Source: an uncultured Anaerolineae bacterium
GTDB taxonomy: Bacteria; Chloroflexota; Anaerolineae; Anaerolineales; Villigracilaceae
Length of the DNA: 64,000 nucleotides
Reading direction: 5' to 3'
Assembly: GCA_903822545.1 (NCBI GenBank)
Contig: CAIJPN010000121.1
Coordinates: 62,001-126,000 of the forward strand
The notes below the pieces were generated by a model, which did no database searches, was not told where the DNA came from, and saw only the letters and a list, made by a program, of their open reading frames with translations. Position 1 is the first letter of the stretch, and each line of letters starts with the position of its first letter. The position numbers and the translations under genes were made by a program. Positions 51,514-61,104 of this stretch are shown piece by piece.

Positions 51514-53451
51514 ATGACAATGCAAGCCGAGCAAGTTGTAGCAGAGCAGCAGCGGTTGGAATGGTATCAACAAGCCAGGTTTGGGATGTTCATACACTGG
51601 GGGGTATATAGCGTAGCCGGGGTCGAGGCTTCATGGCCGATCATGGCGCCTGACCTGGCGGAGGTGCTGTTTGGAACGAAAACCCGCATCAGCGAGGCCG
51701 GGTATGTGAAGCTGCCCGAGCGCTTTAACCCACTGGATTTTGACCCCGATGCCTGGGTGCGCATCGCCAAACAGGCCGGGATGCGTTACATGGTCATCAC
51801 TGCCAAACATCACGATGGTTTTTGCATGTTCGATGCCCCCGGCACAGACTATAAGATTACCAACACACCTTTTGGCAGGGATGTTTGCCTCGAATTGGCG
51901 CAAGCTTGCGCCCGTGCCGGGATGCCGCTGGGCTTTTACTATTCGCCGCCCGATATGCGCCATCCCGGCTACCGCGATACCAGCAAACCGGCCACAAAAA
52001 ACTGGACCGGTGAACCGCAGCGTAAGCAATGGGGCGAATATCTCGATTACATGGAGAGTCACCTGCGCAAGCTGTTAACCGATTATGGCGAGGTGAGCAT
52101 CATCTGGTTCGACGGGCTGGCAAATCATGGCAAGTATGACCCGCAGCGTTTTCACGACCTGATCCACGAACTCAGCCCCGGAACATTGATTAACGACCGG
52201 CTGGGCGATGATGCCGATTTTGTCACCCCGGAACAATTTATCCCCCAAAAAGGCATCCCGGCGCGCACGGGCAAGCCGGTGGCGGGGCTGGCCCCTGGCG
52301 GCGATGGGTTTTTCCGGCTGGTGTGCGCATTGTTCGAGCTGCCGGGCATTCGCGGTTGGATGCGTAAACAGTTGCAGAAATATGCCGATGGCACGTTGGA
52401 GTTGACCCCGGTTCACCAGGAGCTTTATCCGGCGCCGGAGCGCTTCCAGCCCTGGGAAACCTGCATGACCATGGGCCAAACCTGGGCTTTTAACCCGATG
52501 GAATCGAACTGGAAAGCGCCTGGCACGCTGCTACGCAACCTGGTGGAAGTGACCAGCCGGGGCGGCAATTACCTGCTGAATGTGGGCCCGACCGCGCGCG
52601 GCGCTTTCCCGCCTGAAGCGGTGGAACGGCTGGAATATGTGGGCAGGTGGATGGATCAATATAGCGAATCGATTTATGGGACGACGTATACGCCCTTAAA
52701 CGGTTCCAGTTGGGGGCGCGCCACCCGCAAAGGGGCGCAGCTTTTCCTGCACGTTTTTGAGTGGCCCGCCAGTGGCAGGCTGGAGGTGGAACCATTCCCG
52801 GGCGCGGCGCATCAAGTCAGCCAGGTGGGTGGTGGGAAGTTGGAATTCTCCCAGAGTGGGGAAAAGCTGGAGATCACGCTGCCACAGTCAGGGCAGGATG
52901 CGGATGTGTCGGTGCTGGTAGTGGAGATCGATCCCACTGAAAAAGGCTGGAGCGCTTATTCCGCACCCAGTATCCTGACCATTCCGCCGCAAAAATACCT
53001 GAAAGACCAGGCTGTTTCCAGCGGCGTCGTCAACGCTGTGCTCAACGGATTGATTGCGCTGGCTTCTTATGCCGGGCAGGCGGGTGTCTCCTTCGCGGCT
53101 GCGGCAGTGGATGTGCTGGTTACGGTCTTTATCATCAGCTTCCTGACGGGCTGGATCCTGGTGGGTTCGGCGCGCAGTGAGTATGCCAAAGGCAACCTGG
53201 CGCGGCTGGCAGCGAAGACTCGCGGGCTGGAACTGCCGCGAGGCGCGGCCCTGCGCGGGCTGGTGATCGGCCTGGCATGTACAGTGCTGTTTGGCGGCCT
53301 TTTCCTGAATGGCCTGACCTACCTGTTCAGCCCGGCAGGTTTTAGCAACTGGGCTTATATCGTGTTCAAAACGCTCTATACCTCCGCGAGCGGCATCCTG
53401 GGTGCATCGCTCGCCATCCAGAGTGTAATTGATGATGAAAATAGGAGCTAA
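51514..53451 (+). CDS. GH29 alpha-L-fucosidase fused to a C-terminal membrane domain
   Basis: A fucosidase-family protein of 645 aa. The GH29 part (about 15-375) is clear from RFGMFIHWGVYSV, ITAKHHDGFCMF and GFYYSPPDM. The nucleophile region is VSIIWFDG, the Asp being catalytic, and the fold ends near NYLLNVGPTARGAFP. A beta-sandwich follows (about 385-480). The last 150 residues are 3-4 hydrophobic helices from about residue 505 on, around a polar loop (GSARSEYAKGNLARLAAKTRG). I see no N-terminal signal peptide. This puts the catalytic part in the cytosol, at the membrane. GAGGAG lies 5 nt before the ATG. It heads a three-gene operon with the mutarotase and UroD-like genes. Confidence 0.85.
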   Translation: MTMQAEQVVAEQQRLEWYQQARFGMFIHWGVYSVAGVEASWPIMAPDLAEVLFGTKTRISEAGYVKLPERFNPLDFDPDAWVRIAKQAGMRYMVITAKHHDGFCMFDAPGTDYKITNTPFGRDVCLELAQACARAGMPLGFYYSPPDMRHPGYRDTSKPATKNWTGEPQRKQWGEYLDYMESHLRKLLTDYGEVSIIWFDGLANHGKYDPQRFHDLIHELSPGTLINDRLGDDADFVTPEQFIPQKGIPARTGKPVAGLAPGGDGFFRLVCALFELPGIRGWMRKQLQKYADGTLELTPVHQELYPAPERFQPWETCMTMGQTWAFNPMESNWKAPGTLLRNLVEVTSRGGNYLLNVGPTARGAFPPEAVERLEYVGRWMDQYSESIYGTTYTPLNGSSWGRATRKGAQLFLHVFEWPASGRLEVEPFPGAAHQVSQVGGGKLEFSQSGEKLEITLPQSGQDADVSVLVVEIDPTEKGWSAYSAPSILTIPPQKYLKDQAVSSGVVNAVLNGLIALASYAGQAGVSFAAAAVDVLVTVFIISFLTGWILVGSARSEYAKGNLARLAAKTRGLELPRGAALRGLVIGLACTVLFGGLFLNGLTYLFSPAGFSNWAYIVFKTLYTSASGILGASLAIQSVIDDENRS

Positions 53452-53453
53452 CC

Positions 53454-53777
53454 ATGCAACGATTCGGCAGTGTCATCAAACTTCGTCCTGAAAAGCTGGA
53501 AGAATATAAGGAGTTGCACGCCAATGCCTGGCCGGATGTGCTCAAGATGATCCGCGACTGCAACATCCGCAATTACTCGATCTATTACAAAGACGGCTTC
53601 TTATTCAGCTATTTTGAATATCACGGCGCCGATTTTGCCGCCGATATGCAGAAAATGGCCGCCGATGCCACCACCCAGGCCTGGTGGAAGTTGACCGACC
53701 CGTGCCAGGAACCGCTCGAAACGCGCAAACCCGGCGAGTGGTGGGCCAGTATGGAAGAATTTTTCCACGCTGATTAG
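53454..53777 (+). CDS. L-rhamnose mutarotase family protein (RhaM/fucose-mutarotase-like)
   Basis: Small alpha/beta-barrel aldose mutarotase of 107 aa. It should speed anomer exchange of a 6-deoxyhexose in the cytosol. The RhaM pattern is visible: a first-strand RFGSVIKLRPEKLEEYKELHANAWPDVLK with the catalytic His, then NYSIYYKDGFLFSYFEY and the C-terminal WWKLTDPCQEPL. GGAGC lies within a few nt of its ATG, 2 bp behind the fucosidase stop. Downstream of a GH29 gene, L-fucose rather than L-rhamnose is the likelier substrate, as inferred from context only. Confidence 0.85.
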   Translation: MQRFGSVIKLRPEKLEEYKELHANAWPDVLKMIRDCNIRNYSIYYKDGFLFSYFEYHGADFAADMQKMAADATTQAWWKLTDPCQEPLETRKPGEWWASMEEFFHAD

Positions 53778-53785
53778 GAGCGCCG

Positions 53786-55024
53786 ATGAATTCACGCCAA
53801 CGCGTACTATCTGCCATTCGTCACATCGAGCCAGAGGGTCTGCCAGTGGATTTGGGCGCCACGCCCAGCTCGGGCATTTCTGCCATTGCGTACGACAACC
53901 TGCTGCATCACCTGCCGCTGAAAGATAAACGCAACTGGGTCTATGACGTTGTCCAGCAGGTGGCCCAGCCATCTGACGAAGCGCTGGACTACTTCCGCAT
54001 CGACACGGTTGACCTGGGACGCACCTTCGACACACAAGATAGCGACTGGTGCGATTACACCCTTCCCAACGGCAGCATTGCCCAACAGCCGACCTGGTTC
54101 AGGCCGGTGAAACAGCCCAATGGTTCTTTCCTGGCCTATAAAAACGGGGAGGCCATCGCCACCATGCCCGCCAGCGCGATTTCGTATGACCAGATCGTTT
54201 TCCCCTTCCTGGATGGTTACCCCGAACGCTACGAGTCGAACCTGGATGAGGCCATGGGGCGCATCCACTGGGCGGCGCTGGCCCACAGCCCCTGGGATCA
54301 CGCCAGCGACCCGGATTTTTGGGAGCAACTGCGCGCTCACGCGCTGGCATTGCGCGCCAGCAGTGACCGGGCCATCGTGCTTTCGGCCGGCTGCAACCTG
54401 TTCGAGTGGGGCACGTTCATGCGCCGCCTGGATTACTTCATCATGGATCTGAAGCGCGCCCCTGCCGAAGTGGAGCGCTTCCTGGATGCGCTGATGCTGC
54501 GGCACCTGGCTTCGCTGGAGAAAATCTGCCAGTCGGTGGGGGATGTGGTCGATATTATCCGTCTGGGTGACGACCTGGGAATGAATACCGGCCCGCTGAT
54601 GGGGCCGGAGATGTATCGCAAGCTGTTTAAGCCGCGCCATACGATTTTGTGCAACTACATTAAGAGCCACAGCAGCATGCACACCTTCCTGCACTCGTGC
54701 GGCTCGATTTACAAGCTCATCCCTGATTTGATCGAGGCTGGTTTTGAGATTCTCAACCCGGTGCAAACCAACGCCCGCGATATGCAGCCCGAGCGGCTGA
54801 AAAAAGAGTTCGGGGCCAGTATCACCTTTTGGGGCGCGGGAGCAGATACCCGCTCGATCCTGAACCAGGGCACGCCGCAACAGGTCAGGGATCATGTGCG
54901 CGCCAACATTGAAATCCTGGCTCCTGGGGGCGGCTTTATCTTCAACACCATCCACAACATGCTGCCAGATGTGCCGCCGCAGAACATCGTGGCAATGTTC
55001 GAGGCAATTGACGAGTACCGGTAG
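53786..55024 (+). CDS. UroD/MtaA-like methyltransferase family protein
   Basis: A 412-aa TIM-barrel protein of the uroporphyrinogen-decarboxylase/corrinoid methyltransferase superfamily. Its best motifs are LSAGCNLFEWG, LGDDLGMNTGPLMGPEMYRKLFKPRH and FLHSCGSIYKLIPDLIEAGFEILNPVQ. The HSC is where MtaA/CmuA-type proteins bind zinc. True UroD is unlikely: no haem-gene context, and this signature belongs to methyl-cobamide-type members. It is 8 nt behind the mutarotase gene. A link with O-methylated deoxysugars or methyl transfer is possible but no corrinoid protein is adjacent. The reaction is not established. Confidence 0.75.
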   Translation: MNSRQRVLSAIRHIEPEGLPVDLGATPSSGISAIAYDNLLHHLPLKDKRNWVYDVVQQVAQPSDEALDYFRIDTVDLGRTFDTQDSDWCDYTLPNGSIAQQPTWFRPVKQPNGSFLAYKNGEAIATMPASAISYDQIVFPFLDGYPERYESNLDEAMGRIHWAALAHSPWDHASDPDFWEQLRAHALALRASSDRAIVLSAGCNLFEWGTFMRRLDYFIMDLKRAPAEVERFLDALMLRHLASLEKICQSVGDVVDIIRLGDDLGMNTGPLMGPEMYRKLFKPRHTILCNYIKSHSSMHTFLHSCGSIYKLIPDLIEAGFEILNPVQTNARDMQPERLKKEFGASITFWGAGADTRSILNQGTPQQVRDHVRANIEILAPGGGFIFNTIHNMLPDVPPQNIVAMFEAIDEYR

Positions 55025-55025
55025 T

Positions 55026-58000
55026 TTAGCGAGGGTGCAGTAGACGCTGCACCATTTCCATGAGCTGCGCAAAGCGAACCGGTTTGCTCAGGTATTCGTT
55101 GGCCCCGGCTTTCAGGCAGCGCTCGCGGTCGCCAGGCATGGCCAGCGCGGTCACGGCGATGATGGGAATCTGGGCCATCAGCGGGTTGGTATAAGCTCGC
55201 AGGCGGCGCGTGGTTTCCAGCCCATCCATGCCCGGCATCTGGATGTCCATAAGGATGAGATTGGGCTGGATTTCAGACACCTGGCTTAAGAATTCCATGC
55301 CGCTGTGTGCCACTTTGACTTTGAAACGATGCGCCTGCAAAACATCTGCGATGGTTTGTAAGGCAACTTCGTTGTCATCAACCACCATGATTACCGGGAT
55401 GGAATAATCCGAAGAAATCGTCAGCATGAGTTTGAGCGATTCGGGGCTCGCAACCACCCGGTTGATCTCGGTGCGCAGGTTGAGCAGGCTCCAGGGTTTG
55501 GGCAGGTATCCGGCGGCGCCTAATTCCAGCGCCCGGGCGCGGCAATCATCCCTGGAACAGACCACCACCGGGGTTTTGGCGGTGCGCTCATCCGCTTTGA
55601 GGCTGGTCAGTAATTCCAGCCCAGATGCATCGGACAGGTCGAGCAGGATCACACCGGGCCGGGTGAATGAGGCGGCTTCCACAGCTTCCAACCCGCCTGA
55701 GTGAACGATATTTTCGATGCCCAGGTTGTGCAGGAAGCGGGTGAGCTGTTCGAGGTCGATTTGATCATCTTCCATCACCGGTGTTTTTGGGGGGGCAGGG
55801 AGTTTTGGGATTTCGGGTTTACTCACCTGGCTATTCTGGAATTGCCAGGGCAGGGTGACAGTGAATCGGCTGCCTTTTCCCAGGGTACTTTCCAGGTGGA
55901 TGCTGCCGCCGTGCATATCCACCAGGCGATGTACCAGCGACAGGCCCAGGCCGGTGCCGGTTTGTTCACGCGCCAGGCTGCTATCCAGCTGGACAAAGGG
56001 TTTGAACAAGCGCTGGATATTTTCGGGGGCGATCCCAATACCGTTATCCCATACGGTGATGTTCACAATGCCCTCGGCCTCGTTGGCAGCTACCTGCAAA
56101 CCTATTGAACCACCATCCGGCGTAAATTTGATGGCATTACTGAGCAGGTTGACCAGCACCTGTTTCATGCGGCGCACATCGACATGGATGAAAACCTGGG
56201 CCGGTTCGATGGTATAGCTGACCCGCTGCTGTTTTTTATTGGCCATGCCCTTGGTCAGTTGCAGGCTGGCCTGGCAGATGTCAGCCAGGGCGCACATTTC
56301 GATTTGCAGTTCAAACATGCCAGCTTCAATTTTAGAAAGATCAAGCACATCGTTGATCAGGTCTAGCAGGTGTCGTCCGCTGCTTTCTATGTGGTTGATG
56401 GCTTTGGCCTGCTTTTCGGTCATATCGCCATAGATTTTCATTTGCAAAGCTTCTGACAGCCCCAGGATGCCCGTGAGTGGGGTGCGTAATTCATGGCTCA
56501 TGCCCGCCAGGAATTCATCTTTCAGGCGCGCAGCTTTTTCGAGGGTGGCGTTGGCGGCGCTGAGCTGGTCGCGGCTCAAGCGCAGTTGGGCCTCACTCTC
56601 GCGGATGGCCTGTTCGGCATGTTTGCGCTGGGTAATATCACGCACTACACTCTGGATGAATTTGGGCTGGCCATACTCATCGCGAATAAGGGACAGGTTG
56701 ATCTCGGTGTCCACGAACGTGCCGTTCCTGCGGCGAAATGTCCGTTCGTAAGGCGCCAGGCGCTCTCCCAAAAGCAGGGATTGCATTTGGGTATCAGCAT
56801 CACGATGGTGGGATGTCACAATGAACTCGTTGGCTGTTCTGCCGATTAATTCTTCGGCAGTGGCAACACCCAACAGTTCGGGGCAGCGCGGGTTGACCCG
56901 CAGGTAGGCCCGCGATTTAATATCGAGCAGGAAGATGGCATCGTTGGCGGTTTCGAACAAGGCCCGGTAGGTTTCTTCGCTGGCGCGCAGGGCATTTTCT
57001 ACCTGTTTACGCTCAGAGATGTCAAAAACGCTGGAACGACTCATAACATAATTGCCCGCAGCATCATAAACGGCGGTAGCGTTCAGCAGGCCAGGGTAGC
57101 GAGAGCCATCTTTGCGGACAAACTCAATTTCAAGATCCCGCACCACACCTGTGCGTTTAAACTCGGGGAAAACTCGTTGGAAGATTTCAGATGTCGGCGG
57201 GGAAACAAAGCCGAGGATGGAACGACCCAGCACTTCCTGGCGGGTATAGCCCAGCCGGTTTAACTCGGTCTGATTAATCAGCACAATATTACCGTTGGCA
57301 TCCAGTGAATGGTAGCCGGTGGGGGCTTTATCGTACAAATCCTGAATCTCGGCAGTGCGCTCTTTCACCCGTTCTTCCAGTTCGGCAGACAGGCGGCGAT
57401 ATTTTTCCTCGCTCTGGCGCAAAAACGCCTCGGTGCGTTTGCGCAAGATCAGGTCAAAGGTTTCTTCGGTCAGGCGATGCAATAATCCCAGATCGTAGGC
57501 ATCATAGTCGCGAGGTTTGTTCCCCATACCCACCACGGCAACTATCTGATTGCCGCGCCTAATCGGCAGGGTCACCAGGCGTGTGATTGGCGCATGACCG
57601 TTGGGCAGTCCTTTGCGATTAGGCAGGGCTAAGTAATCATTATAAACAACGGTGGTATCGGTGCGAATGCTATCGGCCCAGACACCGGCCTCATCCAATG
57701 GATAATGCATTCCATCTTTCCCGCCAACTGCACACATGCCTGCGAGCGTATTGGTGGACCAGGTCTGTAAAGAGATGACATTTTGCCCGTCTTCGATAAA
57801 GTGAAAAAAACCTATTTTGCTATCGGTCAGTGCTTCGGCTTCATCGAGCATGGCGCGAATCAGTGGATCCAGTTCTGGTTCGGTGCTGGAGATGTTTGCC
57901 AGCCGCAAGCGCGCCTGGAGATAGTTTTCTTCCAGCTTGGCATCGGTAATATCCTGGGCGCTGCCGGTCACGCGCAGGGGTTGACCCTGGGGGGCAAAAG

Positions 58001-60875
58001 TCACCTCGGCCAGCTCGTGGATCCAGCGCACCTGGCCATTTTCCAGAATAATGCGATGATCCACATCAAAAACACCATTTTTGAGGGCAGTTTTCCAGGC
58101 GATGGCAGTTCTCTCAAAATCATCGGGATGGACACAGGCGAAAAAAACATCGATACTGATCTTTTTGCCCTGGGGCAGGCCAAAAATGCGGTACAGTTCT
58201 GCCGAACATTCCACATTTTCAGAGGGAAGGTGCGCCGTCCAACTACCAACATGCGCAATAGCCTGTGCGCGGCTGAGGGTGGCTTCGCTGCGCCGCACAG
58301 ACAGTTCAGACCGCATATAAACCACGAAGTTGCCAATCTCGATGGCAATCGTTTCAAGCGCATGCCGGACAAAATCGGGCACATAGCTATGGGTATGGGA
58401 GGCAATATTCAGGAAGCCAATGACTTTGTTCTGATAAATGATGGGCACAACACTGACGATTTTCAGCCCTTCATCACGATATTGTTCAATCTGACTGACC
58501 TGGTCAGCGCTGAAGTGAAGCGAGCTTCCACCGAGCAACTGTTCTATTTCGGGTGATTTCTCCTGGTACAGCAAAACTGCCTGGCTGAAAGCTGGACTCA
58601 AACCCTGGTGATAGGCCAGTTCAAACACGCCGCGTTCTTCATCGTACAAATAAATCCCGCCACAATCCAGGCCAGAAACACGCTGCGCAGCTGCAAAACA
58701 CCCTTGCAGCCCGGCCTGGAGCGAATCGACTTTACCAATAACACGCGCCAGGTCGCGCTGGGCATAAACCAGTTCATCGGTCTGTTTACGCCCGGTAACT
58801 TCGGTGAGAAAACCATGCCAGAGTATGCTGCCATCGGTTTCGCATCCCGGCACCGATTTCCCCTCCAGCCAGATCAACCCCTTGCCAGGATGCTGGTAAC
58901 GGAATTCGTGATGCCAGACTGTCATTTCTTGGGCAGACTGGGTAATGCTTGCCATAAAGCCCGCCCAATCGTCAGGATGTATCCGCTCGAAGAACGGACT
59001 CATATCTTTGGACATCTGTTCGGATGCCAGGCCGATGAACTCCCAGCTGGCTGGACTGACATAAGGCGCGCTGGTCACACCATTGGGGGCCAGGCGAAAA
59101 GAGTAGATAACCCCCGGCACGGCAAACGCGATCTGGGAGAGTTTTTCCTGCTCCAGTTGTAATTGTGCCTCAACCTTGCGCCGGTCGGTAATGTCATAGA
59201 TCATCGAAAACAACAAAACCTGTCCGCGTGTTTTTATGGGATAAGAATGCACTTCCACTGTGCGCAGGCTGCCATTCGCCAGCCGGTGTGGGAAAACAAA
59301 ATAGTTACGCTCTTCCCGTTGGGCCTTCAGGCGTTCGGCGCGCACTTCATCCGGCGGCATCTGGTTGATGTGGCTGATGTTCATGCGCTTAAACTCTTCG
59401 AGCGAATACCCATAAAAGGCGCTGGCTGCCGGGTTGGCATCCATGATCTGCCCTGTGACTGGTTCAATGGTCAGCATAACAGCCGCGTTGGTCTCAAAAA
59501 ACGAGCGGAAACGAGATTCCGAATCCAACAAGGCTTCTTCTGCTTTTTTGCGGGTGGTGACATCACGCAGGATGGCAGTAACCAGTTGCTGGCCCTTGCT
59601 TTCGCTGTATGAAATGCTGGCTTCCATGGGGAATTCATCACCGTTGGTGCGCAGCCCCATTGCCGAAAAAACCCTGGTATGCTGTACCGCGCTGACTGTT
59701 GCTTCCGCTTCCAACCTGTTTGCCAGCGGATGCTGGACAGCCTGGAAGCCATTCGGCACAAAGCGCCGGAGCATCTGCCCGAGTGCCTGGCTGGATGTGA
59801 TCCCAAACATCTTTTCGGCCGCATCATTGAACAGGATAATCTCATCTGCCTGGTTGGTGGTGATGATGGCATCCATGGCCGAATCGATCATGTTATACAA
59901 ACGCTGTTCGCTCTCATACAGAGCAGCCTGCGATTGTTTGCTGGGGGTAATATCATAATTGACCCCCACCATACGCAGGGGCAGCCCGTTGGCATCACGA
60001 AAAACCTGCCCGGTGGCTTTTAACCAATGAATCGACCCATCCGGCCACAAAACGCGAAACTCTGTATCATATTCCCGCTCGCCGCGCACAGCCTGCGCCG
60101 AAATCTGATCGCTGGCCTGGCGATCATCAGGATGCACGCAGCGCATCCAAGCATCATAAGCCCCGCCAAACTGGCCCGGAACCAGGCCATAAAGAACATA
60201 CATCTGGTTATCCCACACCAGTTCGTTTTTCTGGATATCCCAATCCCAGATTCCCAGCATGGCTGAACGCGTTGCCAGCGCCAGGCGTTCGCTGGTTTGC
60301 ATCAATTGCTTCTCAGCATGTTTGCGTAAGGTAATGTCGGTCATCACCGTGCGCCACAAGCGCTCCTGGCCGTGTGATGGGGCCAGCGCCACCGTGCGGG
60401 CTTCAACAATCACCTGCACCCGGTTGCGCAGGCGAATGGTCAGTTCGCAAACCTGGGGCTGGTTGGTTTCCAGCGCAAACATGCGGTGCTGGAAGTAGGT
60501 TTGCAGCGATTCAGGAGTCAGGTAAGGGGTGATCGGCCGGCCGAGCAGGTATTTGCTTTTTTGCCTGAGCAACTCAGACGCAGCCGGGTTCAGTTCGACA
60601 ATAACATCATTGCTATTCAGGGTGAAATACGCTACCGGGGCAAACTTATACAGGTCGGCGAACTTTTCCCGCTCTATCGCCAATTGCGCCTGGGCATGAC
60701 GCAGTTCTTCGTTTTGGATCTCCAGTTCAACCTGGTGGGTTTGCAATTCATTGATCAGACGCTCAACATCTTGTAACAGTTCCGGAGCGATATCCAGGCC
60801 TGCAACACTCGACAAAGCCATTTCGGCACGTTTTCGCAATCTGGAAAGGTGGCGTTGTTTTTCTTCGTTTTTCAT
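55026..60875 (-). CDS. Giant multi-PAS/GAF hybrid histidine kinase (1949 aa)
   Basis: Cytosolic sensor kinase. A short coiled coil (1-75) is followed by about eight PAS domains and at least two GAF domains. HisKA (DEFLAGMSHELRTPLTGILG) and HATPase_c then come, with NLLSNAIKFTPDGG and GTGLGLSLVHRLVD, near residues 1470-1700. The first receiver is degraded at its acidic end (VMEDDQIDLEQL), though VILLDLS is kept. The second is canonical (VVDDNEVA, LILMDIQMPGMDG, YLSKPVRF). No output domain and no transmembrane segment were found. It is convergent with the fucosidase operon. Its N-terminal 190 residues match the PAS-GGDEF protein at 48279, likely a duplicated sensor block. Confidence 0.9.
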   Translation of the reverse strand: MKNEEKQRHLSRLRKRAEMALSSVAGLDIAPELLQDVERLINELQTHQVELEIQNEELRHAQAQLAIEREKFADLYKFAPVAYFTLNSNDVIVELNPAASELLRQKSKYLLGRPITPYLTPESLQTYFQHRMFALETNQPQVCELTIRLRNRVQVIVEARTVALAPSHGQERLWRTVMTDITLRKHAEKQLMQTSERLALATRSAMLGIWDWDIQKNELVWDNQMYVLYGLVPGQFGGAYDAWMRCVHPDDRQASDQISAQAVRGEREYDTEFRVLWPDGSIHWLKATGQVFRDANGLPLRMVGVNYDITPSKQSQAALYESEQRLYNMIDSAMDAIITTNQADEIILFNDAAEKMFGITSSQALGQMLRRFVPNGFQAVQHPLANRLEAEATVSAVQHTRVFSAMGLRTNGDEFPMEASISYSESKGQQLVTAILRDVTTRKKAEEALLDSESRFRSFFETNAAVMLTIEPVTGQIMDANPAASAFYGYSLEEFKRMNISHINQMPPDEVRAERLKAQREERNYFVFPHRLANGSLRTVEVHSYPIKTRGQVLLFSMIYDITDRRKVEAQLQLEQEKLSQIAFAVPGVIYSFRLAPNGVTSAPYVSPASWEFIGLASEQMSKDMSPFFERIHPDDWAGFMASITQSAQEMTVWHHEFRYQHPGKGLIWLEGKSVPGCETDGSILWHGFLTEVTGRKQTDELVYAQRDLARVIGKVDSLQAGLQGCFAAAQRVSGLDCGGIYLYDEERGVFELAYHQGLSPAFSQAVLLYQEKSPEIEQLLGGSSLHFSADQVSQIEQYRDEGLKIVSVVPIIYQNKVIGFLNIASHTHSYVPDFVRHALETIAIEIGNFVVYMRSELSVRRSEATLSRAQAIAHVGSWTAHLPSENVECSAELYRIFGLPQGKKISIDVFFACVHPDDFERTAIAWKTALKNGVFDVDHRIILENGQVRWIHELAEVTFAPQGQPLRVTGSAQDITDAKLEENYLQARLRLANISSTEPELDPLIRAMLDEAEALTDSKIGFFHFIEDGQNVISLQTWSTNTLAGMCAVGGKDGMHYPLDEAGVWADSIRTDTTVVYNDYLALPNRKGLPNGHAPITRLVTLPIRRGNQIVAVVGMGNKPRDYDAYDLGLLHRLTEETFDLILRKRTEAFLRQSEEKYRRLSAELEERVKERTAEIQDLYDKAPTGYHSLDANGNIVLINQTELNRLGYTRQEVLGRSILGFVSPPTSEIFQRVFPEFKRTGVVRDLEIEFVRKDGSRYPGLLNATAVYDAAGNYVMSRSSVFDISERKQVENALRASEETYRALFETANDAIFLLDIKSRAYLRVNPRCPELLGVATAEELIGRTANEFIVTSHHRDADTQMQSLLLGERLAPYERTFRRRNGTFVDTEINLSLIRDEYGQPKFIQSVVRDITQRKHAEQAIRESEAQLRLSRDQLSAANATLEKAARLKDEFLAGMSHELRTPLTGILGLSEALQMKIYGDMTEKQAKAINHIESSGRHLLDLINDVLDLSKIEAGMFELQIEMCALADICQASLQLTKGMANKKQQRVSYTIEPAQVFIHVDVRRMKQVLVNLLSNAIKFTPDGGSIGLQVAANEAEGIVNITVWDNGIGIAPENIQRLFKPFVQLDSSLAREQTGTGLGLSLVHRLVDMHGGSIHLESTLGKGSRFTVTLPWQFQNSQVSKPEIPKLPAPPKTPVMEDDQIDLEQLTRFLHNLGIENIVHSGGLEAVEAASFTRPGVILLDLSDASGLELLTSLKADERTAKTPVVVCSRDDCRARALELGAAGYLPKPWSLLNLRTEINRVVASPESLKLMLTISSDYSIPVIMVVDDNEVALQTIADVLQAHRFKVKVAHSGMEFLSQVSEIQPNLILMDIQMPGMDGLETTRRLRAYTNPLMAQIPIIAVTALAMPGDRERCLKAGANEYLSKPVRFAQLMEMVQRLLHPR

Positions 60876-61038
60876 ATTGGCCTTGCCAAGTATAAAGATT
60901 CACCCTGCAGGCTCATGGTAAGTCCTGGCGGCGATGTTGAAAGGGTCTATTGTAAGCCAGATGTTTCAAATATGTAAAAGAGGGGAATAAATGACCACGA
61001 AACTCCAAATTTGTGACAAACTATACCCGTTAACATCT

Positions 61039-61067
61039 ATTATAACCAAGTCTGACTCGGCTTCCAA
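61039..61067 (-). promoter_or_regulatory. Candidate promoter for the giant hybrid kinase
   Basis: On the minus strand TTGGAA, a 17-bp spacer and TATAAT, the best -35/-10 pair seen in the window. It would give a leader of about 160 nt before the ATG at 60875. Confidence 0.5.
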
Positions 61068-61104
61068 AAACTTTAAAACTGTTTGGTTTGTAGGCTGTTT
61101 CTTC

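Noticed and set aside
53807-55072. 421-codon minus-strand frame
   Set aside because: Antisense of the UroD/MtaA-like gene, which has clear motifs; the frame has no family resemblance.
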